This document shows, piece after piece, positions 1 to 5,778 of a stretch of 5,778 nucleotides of DNA. Below the pieces are notes generated by a model that made no database searches, had not been told where the DNA came from, and saw only the letters and a program-made list of their open reading frames with translations. Source of the stretch: Alphaproteobacteria bacterium (GTDB lineage Bacteria; Pseudomonadota; Alphaproteobacteria; Micavibrionales; Micavibrionaceae); contig JAGLKS010000176.1 in assembly GCA_023140905.1 (NCBI GenBank), positions 1 to 5,778 of the forward strand, in the 5' to 3' direction. The translations under genes and the position numbers were made by a program. Within the stretch, counting starts at the first letter, position 1. The number at the start of each line of letters is the position of its first letter.

Positions 1-1132
1 AAAATTCACGGATCTTTTGGAAAAACCCGCTAGATTGTGGTGAGTTCTTGCTGCTTGCAGAGCCATTATGCATGGATTTATCTAATTCATGTAATATATC
101 TTGCTGTTTTTTGTTTAAGTTTACGGGTGTTTCAACAAAAATCTCAATATACATATCCCCGCGTGAATCGGAACGTATCATGTGTACGCCTTTGCTGCGT
201 AGTCGGAATTGTTGAGCTGTCTGTGTTCCTGGCGGAATTTTTACTGTTGCGCGGGTTCCATCAATTGTCGGAACCTCAATTTCTCCGCCTAGAGCTGCGC
301 GTGTGACAGTGATTGGAACGCGGCAAAAAAGGTTGGCTCCATCACGTTGAAAGAGTTTATGAGGCTTGACGTTTATCATAACATAGAAATCACCACGAGG
401 ACCGCCACGAACTCCTGCTTCGCCTTCGCCACTAAGCCGGATACGTCGGCCTGTTTCTACGCCAGCCGGAATTTTCACTTTAAGTGTTTTACTTTTATTG
501 AGGCGGCCACTTCCACTGCAATGGCTACACGGATTTTTGATAGTCACACCTTCGCCGTGACAAGACGGGCAGGTGCGCTCGATTGTAAAGAATCCTTGTT
601 GTTGGCGAATGCGTCCGGTTCCGCCACAAGTGTCACAGGCATGAGTCTTTGTCCCATCAGCCGAACCGGAACCACTACAATGCTCACATGTATCGTTAAC
701 TGGGATTCTTATTTTTGCTTCTTTGCCTTTATGCGCTTCTTCAAGCGTCATTTCTAATGTGTATTGTAGATCAGATCCGCGCATTGAGCCTTGGCTGGAG
801 CGATTGGAACCGCCCATGAAATCACCAAACATGTCTTCAAAGATGTCGGTGAATCCCGCACCGCCACCTCCATGGCCTCCCCCTCCAGGGCTTCCACCCA
901 TAGATCCGTCAAATGCACTAGAGCCATAACGGGCATAAGCGGAGCGTTTTTGTTCGTCTTTTAAGATATCATAGGCTTCATTAATGGCTTTGAATTTTTC
1001 TTCAGCCTCTGGATTATCTTTATTTTGATCCGGGTGAAATTTCATAGCCAGTTTACGGTAGGCTTTTTTAATCTCGTCCGCACTAGCGTCATTTTCAACC
1101 CCAAGGGTTTTATAATAATCTTTGCCTGCCAT
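1..1132 (-). CDS. dnaJ: Chaperone protein DnaJ (Hsp40), 3' end cut by window edge
   Basis: Cytoplasmic co-chaperone that binds unfolded clients and stimulates DnaK ATP hydrolysis. The reading frame is open from the ATG at 1130-1132 to the left edge, giving 377 codons without a stop. The E. coli protein has 376 residues and ends in a similar SFF...KKFFDDL pattern, so only a few residues should be missing. Visible domains: J domain about residues 5-70 with the HPD motif at 33-35; a Gly/Phe-rich linker about 76-118; four intact CxxCxGxG zinc-binding repeats with cysteines at 149/152, 166/169, 188/191 and 202/205; then the C-terminal substrate-binding domains. It is therefore a full type I DnaJ. 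Asp is replaced by Ala in AYARYG (residue 67) near the end of the J domain, a position that is usually Asp in relatives. The ribosome site is weak (GGGA about 10 bases before the ATG). It lies 104 bases downstream of dnaK with a strong stem-loop in the gap, so it is probably cotranscribed with dnaK. Confidence 0.98.
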   Translation of the reverse strand, partial: MAGKDYYKTLGVENDASADEIKKAYRKLAMKFHPDQNKDNPEAEEKFKAINEAYDILKDEQKRSAYARYGSSAFDGSMGGSPGGGGHGGGGAGFTDIFEDMFGDFMGGSNRSSQGSMRGSDLQYTLEMTLEEAHKGKEAKIRIPVNDTCEHCSGSGSADGTKTHACDTCGGTGRIRQQQGFFTIERTCPSCHGEGVTIKNPCSHCSGSGRLNKSKTLKVKIPAGVETGRRIRLSGEGEAGVRGGPRGDFYVMINVKPHKLFQRDGANLFCRVPITVTRAALGGEIEVPTIDGTRATVKIPPGTQTAQQFRLRSKGVHMIRSDSRGDMYIEIFVETPVNLNKKQQDILHELDKSMHNGSASSKNSPQSSGFFQKIREF

Positions 1133-1155
1133 GCTGTTATTTTCCCGTTTGCATC

Positions 1156-1190
1156 ATCAAGGGGTGCAAAAAGCAATGCACCACCTTGAT
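1156..1190 (-). other. Stem-loop in the dnaK-dnaJ intercistronic gap
   Basis: The arms at 1156-1168 and 1177-1190 pair over 13 base pairs with a single unpaired base at 1183 and an 8-base loop (1169-1176). On the minus-strand transcript the stem is followed by GATGCAAACGGG, not by a run of U, so it does not look like an intrinsic terminator for dnaK. It ends about 24 bases before the dnaJ start codon and about 8 bases before its weak ribosome site. Plausible roles are mRNA processing, protection of the upstream dnaK message from 3' exonucleases, or lowering dnaJ output relative to dnaK. The role is inference; the pairing is read directly. Confidence 0.75.
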
Positions 1191-1236
1191 ATATTTGGTT
1201 ATGTTTACAGATTAATAAAACTTATCATCTTGCTGA

Positions 1237-3180
1237 TTATTTGCTTTTATCATCTGTTTCTTCTTCAATCTCAAGATCAGTGAAGTCTGCATCAATTGTG
1301 TCACTATCATCAGATGAGACATTATCAGGGCCATCACCGCTGTCGTCATTGCCATCTGCAGCGGTTTCTTCTTCCTGTGCTTTGCGATAGGCAAGTTCAC
1401 CAAGTTTCATGCTCGCTTGAGATAAGCTTTCTGTTTTCGATTTAATATCATCAACATCATCACTTTCAATGGCATTTTTTAGCTCGGAAATAGCATCTTC
1501 GACAGTGTTCTTCTCATCAGAAGGGACTGTATCGCCTAGATCTTCCAGAGATGTTTCAACCGAGTTAATAAGGGATTCGGCTTGGTTCTTTGCTTCAACA
1601 TTTTCGCGCTTTTTCTTATCGCTTTCTGCATTCACTTCGGCGTCTTTAACCATTTTCTCAATGTCATCATCAGATAAGCCACCACCAGCTTGAATACGGA
1701 TTTGCTGTTCTTTGCTGGTTGCTTTGTCTTTTGCTGAAACGTTGACAATGCCGTTCGCATCAATATCGAATGTGACTTCAACTTGAGGAATACCACGCGG
1801 GGCAGGAGGAATACCAACCAAATCAAATTGCCCAAGTAATTTATTATCGGCGGCCATTTCACGTTCTCCTTGGAAAACCCGAATAGTGACAGCGTTTTGG
1901 TTGTTTTCTGCTGTTGAGAAAACTTGTGATTTCTTTGTTGGTATAGTGGTATTGCGTTCAATCAAACGTGTAAACATGCCGCCCAAGGTTTCAATCCCCA
2001 AAGACAGTGGAGTCACATCAAGAAGCAGAACATCTTTAACATCACCTTGAAGAACACCACCCTGAATAGCTGCGCCATTAGCCACAACTTCATCAGGATT
2101 AACACCTTTATGCGGTTCTTTGTCAAAGAAATCTTTAACAGTTTCAATGACTTTCGGCATACGAGTCATACCACCGACCATAACAATGTCATCAATTTCG
2201 GATGCTTTTAAGCCTGCGTCTTTTAGTGCAGCTTTCACCGGATCAACTGTACGTTTAATCAAGTCAGATACAATGTTTTCCAGTTTTGCACGGCTCAGTG
2301 AAACTTGCAGGTGTTTAGGTCCTGCAGCATCTGCTGTGATAAATGGCAGGTTTACTTCTGTTTGTTGTGCGCTTGATAGTTCGATTTTCGCTTTTTCAGC
2401 AGCTTCTTTCAAGCGTTGCAAAGCGACATTGTCATTACGTAAATCGATACCTTGTTCTTTTTTGAACTCATCGGCCAGATAGTCAATGATACGTGCATCA
2501 AAGTCTTCACCACCAAGGAATGTATCTCCATTTGTGGCTTTCACTTCGAATACACCATCGCCGACTTCAAGGATAGAAACATCAAAAGTACCACCGCCAA
2601 GGTCATAAACAACAATTGTACCGACGGCACTTTTGTCAAGGCCGTAAGCTAGCGCAGCAGCAGTCGGTTCGTTGATAATACGTTCAACCTCAAGTCCGGC
2701 GATTTTCCCCGCATCTTTTGTTGCTTGACGTTGCGAGTCATTAAAATATGCCGGAACAGTAATCACTGCTTTTGTTACTTTTTCGCCAAGAAAGTTTTCA
2801 GCGGTTTCCTTCATTTTTTGTAAAACCATCGCTGAAATTTGTGATGGCGCATATTTTTCACCATCGATTTCCACCCATGCATCGCCATTATCGCCTTCAA
2901 TAATGTTAAAGGGCGCGGTTTCCTTCATTCCTTCAACTTGTTTATCGTTGAAAGGGCGACCAATTAAGCGCTTAATTGCGTAAAGTGTATTTTCCGGGTT
3001 TGTCACAGCTTGACGTTTTGCAGGCTGGCCAACAAGATGTTCACCGTCTTTTGTAAAAGCCACCATTGATGGAGTTGTCCGGGATCCTTCTGCGTTTTCA
3101 ATAACGCGTGGCTCTTTTCCGTCCATTACAGCGACACAAGAATTGGTCGTACCAAGGTCGATTCCAATAACTTTGCTCAT
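1237..3180 (-). CDS. dnaK: Molecular chaperone DnaK (Hsp70)
   Basis: ATP-dependent cytoplasmic chaperone of 647 residues, a normal family length. The frame extends 16 codons upstream to an ATG at 3228. I chose the ATG at 3178-3180 because the protein then begins [15 protein letters not shown] as the family does, and AAGAGGA stands just upstream. The nucleotide-binding domain covers about residues 1-380: phosphate loop [11 protein letters not shown] at 5-15, catalytic Lys70, [11 protein letters not shown] at 170-180, and DLGGGTFD at 193-200 with the threonine that is autophosphorylated in E. coli. The interdomain linker [13 protein letters not shown] is at 383-395. The beta substrate-binding domain runs to about 505 and the helical lid to about 600. 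The tail is a disordered, acidic Asp/Ser/Gly-rich stretch. It contains the usual DADF but then continues [14 protein letters not shown] instead of the common DADFEEV...K ending. The gene lies downstream of grpE, probably with its own promoter, and upstream of dnaJ. Confidence 0.99.
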   Translation of the reverse strand: MSKVIGIDLGTTNSCVAVMDGKEPRVIENAEGSRTTPSMVAFTKDGEHLVGQPAKRQAVTNPENTLYAIKRLIGRPFNDKQVEGMKETAPFNIIEGDNGDAWVEIDGEKYAPSQISAMVLQKMKETAENFLGEKVTKAVITVPAYFNDSQRQATKDAGKIAGLEVERIINEPTAAALAYGLDKSAVGTIVVYDLGGGTFDVSILEVGDGVFEVKATNGDTFLGGEDFDARIIDYLADEFKKEQGIDLRNDNVALQRLKEAAEKAKIELSSAQQTEVNLPFITADAAGPKHLQVSLSRAKLENIVSDLIKRTVDPVKAALKDAGLKASEIDDIVMVGGMTRMPKVIETVKDFFDKEPHKGVNPDEVVANGAAIQGGVLQGDVKDVLLLDVTPLSLGIETLGGMFTRLIERNTTIPTKKSQVFSTAENNQNAVTIRVFQGEREMAADNKLLGQFDLVGIPPAPRGIPQVEVTFDIDANGIVNVSAKDKATSKEQQIRIQAGGGLSDDDIEKMVKDAEVNAESDKKKRENVEAKNQAESLINSVETSLEDLGDTVPSDEKNTVEDAISELKNAIESDDVDDIKSKTESLSQASMKLGELAYRKAQEEETAADGNDDSGDGPDNVSSDDSDTIDADFTDLEIEEETDDKSK

Positions 3181-3187
3181 TTTTATA

Positions 3188-3194
3188 TCCTCTT
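3188..3194 (-). promoter_or_regulatory. dnaK ribosome binding site
   Basis: Read on the minus strand, AAGAGGA lies 7 bases before the ATG at 3178-3180. No comparable purine-rich site precedes the in-frame ATG at 3226-3228, so this site settles the start of dnaK. Confidence 0.85.
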
Positions 3195-3209
3195 TTGTTG
3201 TGGCGAATT

Positions 3210-3239
3210 TACAATCAACCTGCACCATGCAGCATTGTA
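3210..3239 (-). promoter_or_regulatory. Stem-loop in the dnaK 5' leader
   Basis: A two-tier hairpin in the presumed dnaK leader. The outer stem TACAAT/ATTGTA pairs 3234-3239 with 3210-3215, and the inner stem CTGCA/TGCAG pairs 3228-3232 with 3220-3224. There is a 3-base loop and an asymmetric internal bulge (1 base against 4). It ends 15 bases before the ribosome site, which itself is not paired in this fold. It also holds an in-frame ATG at 3226-3228, 16 codons before the chosen start. It could influence translation or mRNA stability during heat shock. It does not match a FourU or ROSE thermometer, since it leaves the Shine-Dalgarno sequence free. The pairing is seen; the function is inference. 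Confidence 0.6.
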
Positions 3240-3325
3240 TAAATCCCCAAAGGTTTATATTTATAGTAATTCCATTTAAGAGTTGTATAGTTTGCTTGAG
3301 GAGTTTTCGCGATTATCTTTGCATA

Positions 3326-3357
3326 ATTTTATTACCGTAACTACGGTTATGTTTCAA
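3326..3357 (-). promoter_or_regulatory. Candidate dnaK promoter with dyad in the spacer
   Basis: On the minus strand a -35-like TTGAAA (3352-3357) is followed after 20 bases by TAAAAT (3326-3331), or after 17 bases by the poorer TAATAA. The spacer is almost filled by the dyad 3331-3350, ATTACCGTAACTACGGTTAT on the plus strand. Its arms ATnACCGTA and TACGGTnAT are symmetric about two central bases, with one mismatched pair. An over-long spacer with a centred dyad recalls promoters controlled by MerR-type regulators, but that is analogy only. The sequence does not fit the RpoH pattern (CTTG then CCCCAT or CCTAT). It lies downstream of the grpE terminator candidate, so it could drive dnaK independently. 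Confidence 0.4.
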
Positions 3358-3375
3358 AAATTACACTTGATTCTC

Positions 3376-3405
3376 AAAAAAACTCTTTGGTGCAATTCTG
3401 CACCA
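3376..3405 (-). terminator. Candidate intrinsic terminator after grpE
   Basis: On the minus strand the arms TGGTGCA and TGCACCA (3399-3405 and 3388-3394) form a perfect 7-bp stem with a GAAT loop. After AAGAG follows a run of seven T (3376-3382). The 5-base gap between stem and T run is longer than ideal, so termination may be partial and allow read-through into dnaK. It starts about 80 bases after the grpE stop. Confidence 0.55.
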
Positions 3406-3422
3406 TCCTTAAAAATGAAACT

Positions 3423-3452
3423 ACTATAATATTTCAGGCTGAAACTATAGCA
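3423..3452 (-). promoter_or_regulatory. Two TATAGT boxes around a 13-bp dyad downstream of grpE
   Basis: On the minus strand TGCTATAGT (3444-3452) is an extended -10-like element, and a second TATAGT follows at 3423-3428, 21 bases on. Overlapping the first and ending before the second is the perfect dyad TTTCAG-G-CTGAAA (3432-3444). Neither box has a convincing -35 hexamer. A transcript from here would run into the hairpin at 3376-3405. This AT-rich stretch makes such boxes easy to find by chance. Confidence 0.22.
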
Positions 3453-3487
3453 AAACTTAAAAGCAAAAGCCAGAATTTTAGTGTTCT

Positions 3488-4258
3488 TTAAGCTTCTGTA
3501 TCCACGGTATGAATGGGGCCTTTATCATTCGGTTCCTGAGGCGTGATATTTTTGGCAATTCCCACGCGTGCCGGACGTAAAATCCGTCCGTTAATTGTAT
3601 AACCCGGCTCAATGATCTGGATGATCGAGCCGCTTTTCTGATTAGGAACAGGGGTTTCAAACATGACTTCGTGGAAGTTGGGGTCAAAGTCTTCTCCCAA
3701 TGGCTCAAGTTTTGTAATTCCATTTTTCTCAAAACAGCGTATAAGCTCGCGCTCTGTGGCTTCAATGCCATCTGTCAGTGTCTTTATCTGAGGGGATTCC
3801 TCTGCAAGCTCTTTAGGGACAGCTTCTAAAGCACGGCGTAAATTATCGGCTACGCTAAGAACATCACGTGCAAAATTGCTGATGGCAAATTTTGAAGCAT
3901 CCTGACGTTCTTTTGCAGCACGCTTGCGTGTATTCTCAGCATCGGCCAAAGCGCGAACCATATGGTCTTTCATGCGGTCAAGTTGTTCTTCAAGTGCTTG
4001 GATGTGTTGCTGACCCCCATCTTTTTGTTGTGTAGAGGGATCACTATTGTTTGGTGTATTGTCTGCCGGATGGTTTTCTTTTTCCGTAGCTTTATTATCT
4101 AATTCATCAGAAAAAGAGTCATATGTTTCTGTAGAATCATGTGTGCCATGCTGTTGTCTTTCTAATTCGAAAGCATCATTTATAGAGGTTTCTTCTTCGT
4201 TATTATTTGCAGAAGAGTCTCTATTTTGATTTTGTGGTTGTGTGTGTTGTTCAGACAT
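3488..4258 (-). CDS. grpE: Nucleotide exchange factor GrpE with long polar N-terminal extension
   Basis: Releases ADP from DnaK so that the chaperone can rebind ATP; acts as a cytoplasmic dimer. The protein has 256 residues, longer than the roughly 200 usual for GrpE. Residues 1-83 are low-complexity and rich in Gln, Asn, Ser, Asp and Glu, with no recognisable domain. The GrpE core starts near residue 85 with the long dimerisation helix (RALADAENTRKRA at 102-114, then FARDVLSVADNLRRALEAVP at 129-148). The C-terminal beta domain carries the family signature: FDPNFHEVM at 191-199 and the GYTINGRILRPARVGIAKN region at 219-237. The start at 4258 has TAAGGA about 12 bases upstream (4271-4276), a slightly long spacing. 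I see no internal start nearer the core with a better site. It lies 90 bases downstream of the secreted-protein gene on the same strand, so the two may share a transcript. Confidence 0.97.
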   Translation of the reverse strand: MSEQHTQPQNQNRDSSANNNEEETSINDAFELERQQHGTHDSTETYDSFSDELDNKATEKENHPADNTPNNSDPSTQQKDGGQQHIQALEEQLDRMKDHMVRALADAENTRKRAAKERQDASKFAISNFARDVLSVADNLRRALEAVPKELAEESPQIKTLTDGIEATERELIRCFEKNGITKLEPLGEDFDPNFHEVMFETPVPNQKSGSIIQIIEPGYTINGRILRPARVGIAKNITPQEPNDKGPIHTVDTEA

Positions 4259-4348
4259 TCGTTTGAATTTTCCTTAGTTATACTCACTGAGAAACAATAG
4301 GCTTAGTCCACACTATTAGTAGGATTTAAGGCCTAATTCGAATATTTA

Positions 4349-5344
4349 TTACCGGACAATTTGTTCCAATACCAGAGCAGCATGTATAGGCAAAGCTTTT
4401 AAATGATCTTCCGTACCGTCAGGGCCATAATATGTTTTGTTAACACCAATACTTCCAACTTCTTTTTTATCGTCTTTGATAGTTAAATCTCTCATATATA
4501 TTTTTCTGGGATCAGTGAAGTATACAGAGTGTTTTTCTTGATAGGGTTGTATATAGCCTTCGATAGCTTTGTCCATAGGAATAAGGCCACGTGCTAAACC
4601 AAAATCACGAATTTCTTGTACAAGGTCCAGATCTGCTTTTGCTCCGCTGACATATAGTTTTAAGCTTTCTTTAGGGAAGAACCACAATGTTCGCCAGAGT
4701 TCGCCTACGCCGGTTGCATTTTTTCCTTTGAAAATCAAACGTTCTTTAGTTAAGTCTATTTCATAAGAACCAAAGTCATAATCAGATGTTTTATAAGAGA
4801 ATTTGCGGATGCCTTTTTGAAGAAGCTCATCACGATCTAAACGGACATCTATGTAAGATTCCAGATGTGATGTTTCGCAATCATAATTCGAATAGCGTGG
4901 CTCACCGTCATTCAATGCTATTACAGGCATGTCTAGTACGAATTCCATGCGTTCGCCCAGATATTTCGTTTTTACTGTTGATTCTTTCTCCAGAGTAAAA
5001 TCATCTTTTTGCAAGTGAATGCAGCCGGAGACAACACCATATTGTGCAATGCGCATTGTGAACGCACTTTCTGATATATTAGGGCTATGCATAAATGAAA
5101 CATAATAAGCGTAGCTTGGTAATATAGCAACGGGAGTGCCGTACACCATCGTTCTGCTTGTATCTGATACATTTTCCTGCACAGGAGGAAGCTGTTCTTC
5201 TACTGATTCATGAGGCGGTGCGTCTGCTCCTGCATATGCTGCGATTGGCGTATAAAGAAAAAGCGCCGCTAGTAGAATTAAAGAAAAGTGAAACACACAT
5301 TTCTCGGAAAGAAATATCGTGGAAAGAAATAATTTTTTTACCAT
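4349..5344 (-). CDS. Hypothetical secreted protein, unknown family
   Basis: I do not recognise this 331-residue protein. The N-terminus is a Sec signal peptide: lysines at 3, 4 and 15, a hydrophobic core at about 20-34, and a likely signal peptidase I cleavage after AYA (residue 38), followed by an acidic, Pro-rich linker. There is no lipobox and no further membrane segment, so the mature protein should be periplasmic or exported. It has two cysteines after cleavage (108 and 156) that could form a disulphide. The C-terminal half is rich in charged and aromatic residues (e.g. GELWRTLWFFPKESLKLYVSG at 214-234). The ATG start has only a weak ribosome site. A GTG at codon 17 would give a shorter, more typical signal peptide and is a possible alternative start. 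The gene stands between rph and grpE, where many alphaproteobacteria have hrcA, yet it shows nothing of HrcA. Any link to chaperone function is unproven. Confidence 0.85.
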   Translation of the reverse strand: MVKKLFLSTIFLSEKCVFHFSLILLAALFLYTPIAAYAGADAPPHESVEEQLPPVQENVSDTSRTMVYGTPVAILPSYAYYVSFMHSPNISESAFTMRIAQYGVVSGCIHLQKDDFTLEKESTVKTKYLGERMEFVLDMPVIALNDGEPRYSNYDCETSHLESYIDVRLDRDELLQKGIRKFSYKTSDYDFGSYEIDLTKERLIFKGKNATGVGELWRTLWFFPKESLKLYVSGAKADLDLVQEIRDFGLARGLIPMDKAIEGYIQPYQEKHSVYFTDPRKIYMRDLTIKDDKKEVGSIGVNKTYYGPDGTEDHLKALPIHAALVLEQIVR

Positions 5345-5453
5345 AGTTTATATACCCGAATAGTCAAATGGTCTAATTTGTCAATAACTTTAGCGTGTAA
5401 TTTGCGTTTAGGCAAAACTTAAATCTAAAAACATAAAATAAGGAACAATAATA
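5345..5453. promoter_or_regulatory. Divergent intergenic region between the secreted-protein gene and rph
   Basis: This 109-base AT-rich gap must hold the rph promoter and probably the promoter of the chaperone-side operon. TTGACA is present on the minus strand at 5379-5384, and the same bases give TTGTCA on the plus strand at 5378-5383. No good -10 hexamer stands at the normal distance on either strand. A small dyad CAAAT-6-ATTTG lies at 5365-5380. No CIRCE sequence (TTAGCACTC-N9-GAGTGCTAA) is present. Confidence 0.45.
5440..5445 (+). promoter_or_regulatory. rph ribosome binding site
   Basis: AAGGAA stands 8 bases before the ATG at 5454, a normal spacing, and supports this start for rph. 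Confidence 0.8.
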
Positions 5454-5778
5454 ATGACGCGTCCTAGTGCTCGTGCAGTTGATGAATTAAGAACTATAGA
5501 GGTTATCCCGAATTATAGTAAATATGCAGAAGGGTCCTGTTTGATTAAGTGTGGCAATACACATGTTTTATGTATGGCCAGTGTTGAGGAAAAAGTTCCG
5601 GGTTGGATGCGAGGAAGTGGGCGAGGCTGGGTGACAGCTGAATATGGTATGCTGCCACGCTCTACAGGCAGTAGAATGCGTCGTGAATCCTCTGCTGGTA
5701 AGCAAGGCGGACGTACTATGGAGATTCAACGTTTAATTGGTCGCTCACTTCGTGCCGTTGTTGATCTGGAAGCATTAG
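5454..5778 (+). CDS. rph: Ribonuclease PH, N-terminal part (cut by window edge)
   Basis: Phosphate-dependent 3'-5' exoribonuclease that trims the 3' ends of tRNA precursors; family members form hexameric rings. The window holds 108 codons of a protein usually near 240 residues. The frame is open to the right edge. Hallmarks: [11 protein letters not shown] at the N-terminus (compare RPAGRSNNQVR in E. coli), [17 protein letters not shown] at 24-40, [13 protein letters not shown] at 59-71, and [15 protein letters not shown] at 83-97. The last contains Arg87, equivalent to the phosphate-binding Arg86 of E. coli RNase PH. The start is supported by the AAGGAA site and by the family N-terminus. It is transcribed away from the chaperone genes, an arrangement typical of alphaproteobacteria where rph sits back to back with hrcA-grpE. 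Confidence 0.97.
   Translation, partial: MTRPSARAVDELRTIEVIPNYSKYAEGSCLIKCGNTHVLCMASVEEKVPGWMRGSGRGWVTAEYGMLPRSTGSRMRRESSAGKQGGRTMEIQRLIGRSLRAVVDLEAL

Noticed and set aside
37..929. Plus-strand open frames at 37-306, 347-757 and 723-929
   Set aside because: They lie wholly inside dnaJ on the other strand, have no ribosome site or recognisable family, and dnaJ is continuous and unmistakable there.
1156..1190. Stem-loop after dnaK as a rho-independent terminator
   Set aside because: No T run follows the stem on the minus strand, and on the plus strand the bases after it are ATATTTGG, also without a proper T run.
1212..2652. Other open frames inside dnaK on both strands
   Set aside because: Shadows of a fully conserved dnaK frame; their translations have no family character.
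3178..3228. Longer DnaK starting at the ATG at 3228 (16 extra residues)
   Set aside because: The extra residues do not resemble the DnaK N-terminus, there is no ribosome site before that ATG, and AAGAGGA stands directly before the ATG at 3180.
3181..3487. RpoH-type heat-shock promoter upstream of dnaK
   Set aside because: No CTTG occurs on the minus strand in this gap and no CCCCAT or CCTAT box stands at the right distance from TTGAAA.
4259..4348. grpE promoter from CCTATT or TATAAC in the 90-base gap
   Set aside because: Neither box has a -35 partner at an acceptable spacing, so I could not support a promoter; grpE may be read from upstream.
4349..5344. Diverged HrcA
   Set aside because: The protein has a signal peptide, no helix-turn-helix-like N-terminus and none of the HrcA wording I know.

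Overview
The window is a chaperone locus from a bacterium that is most likely an alphaproteobacterium of fairly low GC content. The assignment rests on protein character: the DnaK, DnaJ and GrpE sequences read like alphaproteobacterial versions (for example the GrpE core RALADAENTRKRA, the DnaJ stretch [15 protein letters not shown], and the DnaK linker and beta-domain wording). The layout also fits, because rph lies divergent to a grpE-containing heat-shock operon, as is common in that class. I cannot place it below class level from this sequence.

Layout from right to left, mostly on the minus strand: rph (RNase PH, plus strand, cut by the right edge) diverges from a gene for an unrecognised secreted protein. 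That gene is followed by grpE, dnaK and dnaJ (cut by the left edge, only a few codons missing). All four minus-strand genes are co-oriented. In many alphaproteobacteria the gene beside rph and upstream of grpE is hrcA. Here a signal-peptide protein with no resemblance to HrcA fills that slot, and I see no CIRCE operator.

GrpE, DnaK and DnaJ form one working machine. DnaJ delivers clients and stimulates ATP hydrolysis by DnaK, and GrpE exchanges the nucleotide. All three proteins look intact. The transcription unit does not look like a simple tight operon. There is a 307-base gap between grpE and dnaK, with a terminator-like hairpin, a candidate promoter with a 20-bp dyad in its spacer, and a stem-loop in the dnaK leader. 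A second strong stem-loop lies in the 104-base dnaK-dnaJ gap. Three of these hairpins share the core TGGTGCA.

No mobile element, CRISPR array, tRNA or rRNA is visible. The genes are mostly ordinary. What deserves attention is the unknown secreted protein in the hrcA position and the structured non-coding DNA around dnaK. All promoter and operator calls are by eye and are candidates only.
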